Assembly (NCBI GenBank): GCA_029050385.1
Contig: JAIDMV010000009.1
Span: 1-5,018 of the forward strand
Origin: Anaeroplasmataceae bacterium
GTDB taxonomy: Bacteria; Bacillota_I; Bacilli_A; Acholeplasmatales; Anaeroplasmataceae
Direction of reading: 5' to 3'
DNA length: 5,018 nt
In this document: one piece after another, positions 1 to 4,790 of the stretch
Layout: the number at the start of each line of letters is the position of its first letter
Numbering within the stretch: the first letter of the stretch is position 1
Translations under genes and position numbers: made by a program
Notes under the pieces: model-generated
What the model was told of the DNA's origin: nothing
Seen by the model: only the letters and a program-made list of their open reading frames with translations
Databases searched by the model: none

Positions 1-86
1 GCATCTAAGTGGTCATTCCATCTTTCTTCTTTTTCGGCAAGTTCTATTTTTTTTAAGACGTCCTTTGTTGTTTCACTTAAATTCAT
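1..86 (-). CDS. N-terminal fragment of the third gene of the acyltransferase/GT2 operon; product unknown
   Basis: Only the first 28 codons lie in the window; the gene runs off the left edge. The ATG at 86-84 lies three bases after the TAG stop of the glycosyltransferase gene (92-90), so it is almost certainly cotranscribed. The reading frame starts MNLSETTKDVLKKIELAEKE and is open to the edge. It is highly charged and predicted helical, with no signal peptide. The ribosome site is weak (GCAGG about nine bases upstream), consistent with coupling to the upstream gene. I do not recognise the product with confidence. The start (a 'T.KVL.RI...E' type pattern) recalls the N-terminus of a second class of clostridial phospholipid-type acyltransferases often found beside GT2 and PlsC-like genes, but that rests on memory of a short, low-complexity stretch and is weak inference. 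Confidence 0.7.
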   Translation of the reverse strand, partial: MNLSETTKDVLKKIELAEKEERWNDHLD

Positions 87-89
87 AGA

Positions 90-1382
90 CTAAACCTGCT
101 TAAATGCACTTTCCTGAAATTCAACTCTTTTAATAGTTTTCCACACCTTCGCCTTTCTAAAGGTAAATATCTTTATCATAATACCAATATAACCCATATA
201 GTAGAAAGGATGTGTCAAAGCAATGAATACTCTAGTTCTTCTTTTCATAGGCAGATACTTTTTATCTACAATCATACAACGAATTGTCATTATAAAAAAT
301 CCAAAATAGATTAGAAAAAAGGAAAGTAAGGAAATGAGATAAAATCCATAAGCTAGTGGATGCCCAAGAACTGAGGTCACTATTCCAATAATCAAATTTG
401 AAACTATCATAATAGATAAAAATCCTATGTACGCATAAACATAATAGAGACTATGAACTGCATAAAAATTTAGATGATCCTGCTTGGTTTTCCGATTTCT
501 TTTCTGTTCGCCATCAAAAATCCGATCACAATCTACCACACCAGTCATCCAGCGATTTCTTCTTAGGTTTGTAGCACGCAAGCTTGTAGATTCCTCAACA
601 TAGCATACTGCATAGGAAACATACTCTGTTTTGTAGTGCTTGATGGCACAGGTTCTTTGAAGCTCCATATCCTCTGTTAGGGTATCTTGAAATGGCCAGC
701 CACCCCATTCTTCTATTAAACTCCCCTTAATTAGAAGCCCTGTACCAAGTGTCATCGTAACGATACCTTGATCCGATTTGGCTCGATTTCCAAGTTCAGA
801 CATCAACGTCCAGATTAAACCATTACAATAGGATGCCCAGCTGTTGGATTTTTTATCTTGATTTAAATAATTTTTTACAACAAGTTTAGAATTATATACT
901 TCTTTACCACTGCTGAATGCTCGATTCATTTCACATAGGAACATAGAATCTAAGACACAATCTGCATCAATAATTATATATCCATCATACTCTTTCTTAT
1001 GGGATTGGATAATACTTTTTATTGCATAATCTAGAGCATGCCCTTTTCTTTGTTGTTCTTCATCAATAAATATATTTGATTCAAGCTGGTGATTTTGAAT
1101 CATTTCTATAGTAGGGTCATTTGGTTCTTTCACTACAATATAAACATCAAAGAATTTCTTTTCATAGGTTTGTTTTAGGATAGAATCTAATAATGGTAAA
1201 ATTGTTTTTCCCTCGTTTCTTGCAGGAATTATTATAGCAAATCTATGCAACTCCAAGGATTCAATTCTTTCTTGTGGTGTAGCATTTAAAAACCACCAGC
1301 TCATTCTTCTTCTGTAAGCCAAAAGGAAAAGTAAAGTAGATACTCCAACTAAACAAAGCATAACAATTAAACAAATTTTCAT
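90..1382 (-). CDS. Membrane-anchored family 2 glycosyltransferase (GT-A fold)
   Basis: Predicted 430-residue inverting glycosyltransferase that would transfer sugar from a nucleotide-sugar at the cytoplasmic face of the membrane. A membrane helix lies at residues 2-22. The GT2 domain begins at FAIIIPARNEG (48-58), has its metal-binding DAD at 139-141, an acceptor-site TED at 236-238, and an RxxRW-type motif (R274-W278), the arrangement seen in cellulose, hyaluronan and poly-GlcNAc synthase-like GT2 enzymes. Three hydrophobic segments follow (about 314-337, 345-371, 386-407), and the tail is basic. All key motifs are intact, so it should be active. Its ATG overlaps the acyltransferase stop as ATGA; the best Shine-Dalgarno (AAAGGA, 1395-1400) is 12 bases away, so translational coupling is likely. 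The substrate is unknown. The acyltransferase neighbour suggests a lipid-linked or acylated envelope glycan, which is inference; a processive polysaccharide synthase is the alternative. Confidence 0.9.
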   Translation of the reverse strand: MKICLIVMLCLVGVSTLLFLLAYRRRMSWWFLNATPQERIESLELHRFAIIIPARNEGKTILPLLDSILKQTYEKKFFDVYIVVKEPNDPTIEMIQNHQLESNIFIDEEQQRKGHALDYAIKSIIQSHKKEYDGYIIIDADCVLDSMFLCEMNRAFSSGKEVYNSKLVVKNYLNQDKKSNSWASYCNGLIWTLMSELGNRAKSDQGIVTMTLGTGLLIKGSLIEEWGGWPFQDTLTEDMELQRTCAIKHYKTEYVSYAVCYVEESTSLRATNLRRNRWMTGVVDCDRIFDGEQKRNRKTKQDHLNFYAVHSLYYVYAYIGFLSIMIVSNLIIGIVTSVLGHPLAYGFYLISLLSFFLIYFGFFIMTIRCMIVDKKYLPMKRRTRVFIALTHPFYYMGYIGIMIKIFTFRKAKVWKTIKRVEFQESAFKQV

Positions 1383-2149
1383 TTTGTTTCACATTCCTTT
1401 TTTATATATTTTATCTTTTCATAACTGCTTAATTTACTTCTTTTTTCCATAGCCTCATAGGCTTGATTTCTTAAATCTTCTATACTCTCTTGCTTATTTA
1501 GATTTCTTTTAGGATAAAATGGTCCATCCACATAGACAATGATTTTAGTGCGAATTCGTGTTTTATGATATGTGACAGTAAAAGTAAAAGTGGGGACATC
1601 TTCTAAATAAGGATAGGTAAAGGACACTTTTCCAAAAGGTCTTATTTTAGTATAATACGGCCAAATATGTGCCTCAGGATAAATCATAATAACAGTCTTC
1701 TTTTGAATTAGATTATGCAAATGAGCTTTAAAATTCTTTATTCCTTTTAAGTGATTTGGAATAGGGATAGCTCCTATCATCGCCATAAAATTTCTAGTGC
1801 CCTTGATACTTAAATTTTCTGAAGCCACTAGCACATACACTCTCTTTGGAAAGCATACTAAAGAAGGCATAAATCCATCTGCAGGTACATTGGTATGGTT
1901 GGCATACATAAAATATCCGCTTCTTCTATAGTTCTTAAGAATTTCTTTATTTTTGATTTGAAATCCAAAACGCAATTTCATATAGATGTAGGCAATGGGC
2001 TTCATTATCAAATTATAAAGAAGGCTTGCAAAAAATCGCCATACTATGCTTCTTTCATATTTATATGTCTCATCTATTTTGATAGGGTTTCGTTTAATCC
2101 CACTAAAGTCATCATTTATTTCATCTTGATATAAAATAGTCTTTGGCAT
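1379..2149 (-). CDS. PlsC-like lysophospholipid/glycolipid acyltransferase
   Basis: Predicted 256-residue acyltransferase of the PlsC/LPLAT superfamily, which moves an acyl chain onto lysophosphatidate or a related hydroxyl acceptor at the inner membrane face. Residues 34-62 are hydrophobic/amphipathic and probably seat it on the membrane. Motif I is NHTNVPAD at 84-91, with the catalytic pair H85 and D91 separated by five residues rather than the textbook four. The GAIPIP stretch (126-131) fits motif II. YPEAHIWPYYTKIRPF at 157-172 replaces the usual FPEGT-type motif III, keeping E159. This motif form is, from memory, characteristic of a Firmicute subfamily annotated as 1-acylglycerol-3-phosphate acyltransferase. 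A full AAGGAGGT site lies six bases or so upstream of the ATG, fixing the start. It is the first gene of the operon and overlaps the GT2 gene by four bases. Acceptor could be lysophosphatidate, a glycolipid or a glycan; the sequence does not say which. Confidence 0.88.
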   Translation of the reverse strand: MPKTILYQDEINDDFSGIKRNPIKIDETYKYERSIVWRFFASLLYNLIMKPIAYIYMKLRFGFQIKNKEILKNYRRSGYFMYANHTNVPADGFMPSLVCFPKRVYVLVASENLSIKGTRNFMAMIGAIPIPNHLKGIKNFKAHLHNLIQKKTVIMIYPEAHIWPYYTKIRPFGKVSFTYPYLEDVPTFTFTVTYHKTRIRTKIIVYVDGPFYPKRNLNKQESIEDLRNQAYEAMEKRSKLSSYEKIKYIKKECETK

Positions 2150-2154
2150 TTTCT

Positions 2155-2162
2155 ACCTCCTT
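2155..2162 (-). promoter_or_regulatory. Strong ribosome binding site of the acyltransferase gene
   Basis: On the minus strand this reads AAGGAGGT, an essentially full match to the anti-Shine-Dalgarno sequence, five bases before the ATG at 2149-2147. It is the strongest ribosome site in the window and fixes the start of the first operon gene. Confidence 0.85.
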
Positions 2163-2173
2163 CATATACACAA

Positions 2174-2202
2174 ATTATATGGGAGAAGGATAAATATTTC
2201 CA
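2174..2202 (-). promoter_or_regulatory. Sigma-A-type promoter of the acyltransferase-GT2 operon
   Basis: On the minus strand a consensus -10 box TATAAT (2179-2174) follows TGGAAA (2202-2197, four of six matches to TTGACA) with exactly 17 bases between them. Transcription would begin near 2167, giving a short leader that starts just before the Shine-Dalgarno. The -35 match is modest, so help from an activator, or repression through the nearby inverted repeats, is possible. Confidence 0.6.
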
Positions 2203-2214
2203 CCTAATGTTATC

Positions 2215-2237
2215 TCTAAACTCTTTAGAATTAAAGA
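2215..2237. repeat. Two overlapping inverted repeats, candidate operator
   Basis: TCTAAA (2215-2220) and TTTAGA (2224-2229) form perfect arms around CTC. The second arm region is reused: TCTTTA (2222-2227) and TAAAGA (2232-2237) form perfect arms around GAAT. The two palindromes therefore share 2222-2229. They lie in the divergent intergenic region, about 13 bases upstream of the operon's -35 box and about 60 bases upstream of the regulator's -10 box. A dimeric XRE protein such as the one encoded at 2311-2904 could bind here. This is a position-based inference; short AT-rich palindromes also arise by chance. Confidence 0.35.
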
Positions 2238-2296
2238 AAGTTCTATCTCTTAAAAGTAGAGTACAAAGGAAGACATTTTTTTCATGTTACGCTGAG

Positions 2297-2302
2297 TATA
2301 CT
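2297..2302 (+). promoter_or_regulatory. -10 box for the XRE regulator, implying a leaderless mRNA
   Basis: TATACT ends eight bases before the ATG at 2311, so transcription should start at about 2309-2311, on or next to the start codon. No Shine-Dalgarno-like purine run occurs in the bases before the ATG (GAGTATACTTTATTTAT). No good -35 hexamer is seen at 16-18 bases; a TG dinucleotide at 2293-2294 lies one base off the ideal extended -10 position. The promoter is therefore probably weak or regulated. Confidence 0.45.
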
Positions 2303-2310
2303 TTATTTAT

Positions 2311-2904
2311 ATGGAAGATATAAAAAAAAGAATTGGCCAAAATTTAGCCATATTACGAAAAAGAAAAAAATATACACAAGCAGATTTAGCTGAGATTTTA
2401 AAATACTCAGATAAATCGATTTCCAAATGGGAAAAGGGAGAATCCTTACCAGGAATCGATGTATTATATAATTTATGCAACCTTTATGGGGTCACCCTAG
2501 ATTACCTAACACATGAGGGCACCTATGAAGAAAAAAAAGCTTTTATTAAAAAGGATAAAACTCTTTTAAACAAAATTATTATTGTTCTTTTATCCATTTC
2601 CCTAATCTGGTTTCTAATCATTATTGCCTATGTTTATCCGTATGTCATGAATAAAGTGAATTTATGGATTTTGTTTATTTGGGGCTTTCCAGTATCCTTT
2701 CTACTTTCTCTAATATTTAATAGTGTCTGGGGAAAAAAGAAATATAAATACTGCCTTTTAAGCTTCTTTATGTGGTCACTCATTACAGCGATATTTTTAT
2801 TGTTAATCTATTTAAATCAGTCCTATCAGGTATGGGCAATCTTTTTATTAGGAGTTCCTGCTCAAATTGCGATTATCTTATGGAGTCAATTAAAAAAGTC
2901 TTAG
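2311..2904 (+). CDS. XRE-family helix-turn-helix regulator with four membrane helices
   Basis: 197 residues. The N-terminal Cro/C1-type DNA-binding domain spans about residues 6-66, with the helix-turn-helix QADLAEILKYSDKSISKWEKG at about 23-43 and the family's usual SLPGIDVLYNLCNLYGVTLDYL continuation. A charged linker (68-86) leads into four hydrophobic segments at about 88-111, 117-136, 147-168 and 173-194, so the DNA-binding domain is probably tethered to the membrane. Such proteins are common in Firmicutes and are thought to link membrane events to transcription; the signal sensed is not known here. An in-frame stop (TGA, 2293-2295) and the lack of another Met before about residue 113 make this ATG the only usable start even though it has no ribosome site. 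It is divergent from the acyltransferase/GT2 operon, which makes that operon and itself the likely targets. Its TAG stop lies inside the shared terminator stem. Confidence 0.88.
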   Translation: MEDIKKRIGQNLAILRKRKKYTQADLAEILKYSDKSISKWEKGESLPGIDVLYNLCNLYGVTLDYLTHEGTYEEKKAFIKKDKTLLNKIIIVLLSISLIWFLIIIAYVYPYVMNKVNLWILFIWGFPVSFLLSLIFNSVWGKKKYKYCLLSFFMWSLITAIFLLLIYLNQSYQVWAIFLLGVPAQIAIILWSQLKKS

Positions 2905-2930
2905 AGATTTCTAAGACTTCTTTTCTTTAT
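2892..2930. terminator. Bidirectional intrinsic terminator between convergent genes
   Basis: AAGTCTTAGA (2896-2905) and TCTAAGACTT (2910-2919) are perfect 10-base arms around a GATT loop. Downstream on the plus strand comes a T-rich run (TTCTTTTCTTT); on the minus strand the six A's at 2892-2897 become a T tract. The hairpin can therefore end both the XRE regulator transcript and the glycosyltransferase transcript. The two TAG stop codons (2902-2904 plus, 2913-2911 minus) lie opposite each other in the stem. Confidence 0.85.
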
Positions 2931-4053
2931 TTTCTTTTATTGCAAGTTCAAATACATCCTCTAATTGTTTCACGCAATTATCAATAGAATACTGTTTGGC
3001 ATATTCAATGTATTCTAGACTTCTTTTTTCTTTTTCTTCTGGATGCTCAATATAATACTCTATCTTTTCTTTTAAGGAGTGATAATTCCCATGTTCAAAT
3101 AAATTATGCTCATCTAAAGCAAATTGATTTGTAGCAGAAATTTTACTATCAGAAATGATAGGTACTAGACCACAGGTAAATGCCTCCATACAACTGATTG
3201 CCTCAATTTCTGCATCAGAGGAATGCACATACAAATCAGAATAATTAATAACATCCAAAAGCTCATTTTCATCATAAAATCCGAAGATAAGAGGATTTGT
3301 CAACTTCTCACCTAAACTTTTTAGATGACTTTCCCATGGACCCTTTCCAGCCAAAATGATTTGAATTTGAGATTCATATTTAGATTCTAAAACAGCTTGT
3401 ATGATTAAATCCTGTCTCTTTTCTACAGAATATCTTCCAACCATTAAAATAATGTACTTATCCTTAAGTGCTTCTGGCTTAGCTACTTCTTTTTTCATAA
3501 AAGCATGGCTTACACCATTTGATATGACATGAAGGTTTGCCGTATATCCATGTTCGATTAGCTGATTAGCAATCATTTTAGATGGACAATGAACATGATT
3601 AAATTTATTATAAAATCTTTTGAATTTTCTATAAATCATATTATTTATAGAACGTAATTTATTCATATGCAATGTAGATGTGATATTTTCTGGTTGAATA
3701 TGAAAAGCTGCAGTTGTTGCTATTCCTTCTTTATCACATAACTTTTTTCCCAAGCGTTGACAACCAAAAGGTAAAAGAAAATGAACAACATCGCTACCCT
3801 CTATTGCCTTTTTAATAACCTTCTTATTCTTTTTGGCAAAAATAAATCCTTGAGATTTAGAAACTTGATATAATACAGGAATCTTACTAATTCCTAATTC
3901 AAATGCATAATTAGGCTCTATATTATCTACTGTAGAAGCTGCAATCTTCACTGTATGTCCATGTTGCATCAAAACTTCAGCAAACCTACGTGTTGTCATA
4001 GTCGTTCCATTCGATGCCTGAGCATAGGAATCAACGATTAATGTAATAACCAT
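2911..4053 (-). CDS. Family 4 glycosyltransferase, diacylglycerol glucosyltransferase-like
   Basis: Retaining GT-B glycosyltransferase of 380 residues from the ATG at 4053. The N-terminal Rossmann half begins MVITLIVDSYAQASNGTT, with the acceptor-side glycine loop; a HIQPEN motif (about 118-123) is typical of Firmicute enzymes annotated as 1,2-diacylglycerol 3-glucosyltransferases. The C-terminal nucleotide-sugar half starts at VGRYSVEKRQD, with the phosphate-binding R207 and K212, and has an intact EX7E motif (E282 and E290). No membrane helix is seen; basic patches (around residues 138-152) could bind anionic lipid. The likely role is adding a hexose to diacylglycerol, for membrane glycolipid or the lipoteichoic acid anchor, but other GT4 acceptors cannot be excluded. 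A GTG at 4065 would add four residues, but it sits inside the ribosome site GGGTGAG, so ATG is preferred. It has its own promoter and converges on the XRE gene. Confidence 0.88.
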   Translation of the reverse strand: MVITLIVDSYAQASNGTTMTTRRFAEVLMQHGHTVKIAASTVDNIEPNYAFELGISKIPVLYQVSKSQGFIFAKKNKKVIKKAIEGSDVVHFLLPFGCQRLGKKLCDKEGIATTAAFHIQPENITSTLHMNKLRSINNMIYRKFKRFYNKFNHVHCPSKMIANQLIEHGYTANLHVISNGVSHAFMKKEVAKPEALKDKYIILMVGRYSVEKRQDLIIQAVLESKYESQIQIILAGKGPWESHLKSLGEKLTNPLIFGFYDENELLDVINYSDLYVHSSDAEIEAISCMEAFTCGLVPIISDSKISATNQFALDEHNLFEHGNYHSLKEKIEYYIEHPEEKEKRSLEYIEYAKQYSIDNCVKQLEDVFELAIKENKEKKS

Positions 4054-4060
4054 AGTACTA

Positions 4061-4067
4061 CTCACCC
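4061..4067 (-). promoter_or_regulatory. Ribosome site that decides the GT4 start
   Basis: Minus-strand GGGTGAG pairs with the GGUGA part of the anti-Shine-Dalgarno complement and ends seven bases before the ATG at 4053. The upstream GTG candidate (4065-4063) is part of this site and would have GAAGG directly abutting it, too close to work. The DUF1836 gene at the right end uses a similar GGGGTGA. Confidence 0.65.
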
Positions 4068-4084
4068 TTCTTTAAGACATAATC

Positions 4085-4113
4085 ATTATACAATATTCGT
4101 TTTATTTAGACAA
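4085..4113 (-). promoter_or_regulatory. Sigma-A-type promoter of the GT4 gene
   Basis: On the minus strand TTGTCT (4113-4108) and a consensus TATAAT (4090-4085) are separated by 17 bases, within the intergenic gap of about 110 bases. Transcription should start near 4078, giving a leader of about 25 bases with the ribosome site in it. No clear terminator hairpin separates it from the SGNH-like gene upstream, so readthrough from that gene is also possible. Confidence 0.7.
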
Positions 4114-4166
4114 GTACATTTTTTAGTTAAGGAAACACTTTACCTCAATTCTAGTATTTGCAGAGT

Positions 4167-4658
4167 TTAGCATAAATATAAAATTGCATTAAAATAATCC
4201 GCTTCTTCTAAAACCACATAAGAAACAAGTTTTGAAGTTTGTCCTTCATAGATATAATCCACATTCTTTTCAACTGCAATCTTATCAATAATATTTTGAA
4301 TAAATATTGCCTTAGAATCATTCATAAGCTCTTTAGGTAAGCTTACTAATAAAGGACGAATATGCTGTTCTTGAAGATGATCTATGATTTGGCGCAAGGA
4401 AGCTTCAAATTCTAGTGGATTATCTAAATCTGCTTCTCCTAAAGCTAATATACAATCACTATATAATTCCTTCATCGGTAAAAGCTGAATAAGTCGCTTT
4501 GCACGCTCAATTTGCATCCCACCTAAGGAATAGTTATCAATATTATATTCTTTTGCAAGTTTAATAACTGCTTGCATTGAGGTAGGAATATAGTTTCCTT
4601 CTACGTTTTTTATGTCTTCAAATAAACTACCACCAAAAATAGCAATATTCTTTTTCAT
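4167..4658 (-). CDS. Degenerate SGNH/GDSL-hydrolase-like protein
   Basis: 163 residues, cytoplasmic (no signal peptide or membrane helix). The pattern of SGNH-hydrolase blocks is visible: NIAIFGGSLFEDI (4-16), with S11 in the nucleophile position; NYSLGGMQIERA (42-53), with a block-II-type glycine; and LALGEADLDNP (71-81), at the place of block III, where GxND would be expected but GEAD is found, so the oxyanion Asn is replaced by Ala76. The usual C-terminal DxxH is not seen; the nearest match is DYFN at 154-157, with Asn at the His position, and the protein stops seven residues later. SGNH esterases usually run to about 190-200 residues. Either it is a non-catalytic relative, or I am mis-aligning a different alpha/beta protein. 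It has its own promoter, a good ribosome site and an intact frame, so it is not obviously a pseudogene. It precedes the GT4 gene on the same strand and is divergent from a DUF1836 regulator. Confidence 0.7.
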   Translation of the reverse strand: MKKNIAIFGGSLFEDIKNVEGNYIPTSMQAVIKLAKEYNIDNYSLGGMQIERAKRLIQLLPMKELYSDCILALGEADLDNPLEFEASLRQIIDHLQEQHIRPLLVSLPKELMNDSKAIFIQNIIDKIAVEKNVDYIYEGQTSKLVSYVVLEEADYFNAILYLC

Positions 4659-4665
4659 AATATTA

Positions 4666-4671
4666 TTCCTC
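4666..4671 (-). promoter_or_regulatory. Ribosome binding site of the SGNH-like gene
   Basis: Minus-strand GAGGAA lies seven bases before the ATG at 4658-4656, a normal spacing that supports this start. Confidence 0.65.
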
Positions 4672-4678
4672 GTTTCAT

Positions 4679-4700
4679 CTAGTTTACAATACTAGTTTAC
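4679..4700. repeat. 9-bp direct repeat over the SGNH-like gene's promoter, candidate operator
   Basis: On the plus strand CTAGTTTAC occurs at 4679-4687 and again at 4692-4700, separated by AATA (13-base period). On the minus strand each copy reads GTAAACTAG. The upstream copy contains the -10 box TAAACT and the other begins at about the transcription start, so a protein bound to both copies would block initiation. CTAGT/ACTAG (4679-4683, 4691-4695) also form a partial inverted repeat. The divergently encoded DUF1836 protein is a plausible binder, by position only. Confidence 0.5.
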
Positions 4701-4722
4701 TTCAATAAAACAAACTTGTCAA
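4694..4722 (-). promoter_or_regulatory. Promoter of the SGNH-like gene with consensus -35
   Basis: On the minus strand a perfect TTGACA (4722-4717) is followed after 17 bases by TAAACT (4699-4694, four of six matches to TATAAT). Transcription would start near 4688, leaving a leader of about 30 bases. The -10 box lies inside the direct repeat. Confidence 0.7.
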
Positions 4723-4741
4723 GTGTTTTTTATAAAAAATA

Positions 4742-4770
4742 TTGTAATTTTTAATAATTCGTGATAAAAT
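4742..4770 (+). promoter_or_regulatory. Extended -10 promoter of the DUF1836 gene
   Basis: TTGTAA (4742-4747) and TAAAAT (4765-4770) are 17 bases apart, and TGA at 4762-4764 supplies the TGn extended -10 element. Transcription should start near 4777, just before the ribosome site. Its -35 box is 19 bases from the -35 box of the divergent promoter, with the A/T palindrome TTTTTTATAAAAAA (4726-4739) between them. Confidence 0.65.
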
Positions 4771-4779
4771 ATCCAATGT

Positions 4780-4786
4780 GGGGTGA
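4780..4786 (+). promoter_or_regulatory. Ribosome binding site of the DUF1836 gene
   Basis: GGGGTGA lies four bases before the ATG at 4791 and pairs with the GGUGA part of the anti-Shine-Dalgarno complement. Together with the promoter just upstream it fixes the start codon. Confidence 0.6.
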
Positions 4787-4790
4787 AATC

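Noticed and set aside
1895..2134. Plus-strand open frame of 79 codons opposite the acyltransferase gene
   Set aside because: It is fully antisense to a gene with clear motifs, has no ribosome site, and its translation resembles no known family; it is a shadow frame.
2311..2904. XRE protein as phage repressor or antitoxin
   Set aside because: The four membrane helices, lack of a toxin partner and absence of any phage or integrase gene nearby argue against it.
2772..2987. Plus-strand open frame of 71 codons across the XRE/GT4 junction
   Set aside because: It overlaps the membrane region of the XRE gene in another frame, runs through the terminator and into antisense of GT4; no start signals.
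4066..4166. Possible riboswitch, small RNA or terminator in the gap between the SGNH-like and GT4 genes
   Set aside because: Apart from the GT4 promoter I found only very short complementary stretches (3 bases) and no G/C-rich stem with a T tract; too small for a known riboswitch.
4120..4200. Frameshift or truncation of the SGNH-like gene giving a missing C-terminus
   Set aside because: Reading on past the stop, and in the next frame I checked, quickly hits further stops and shows no DxxH-like motif, so a recent simple frameshift is not supported.
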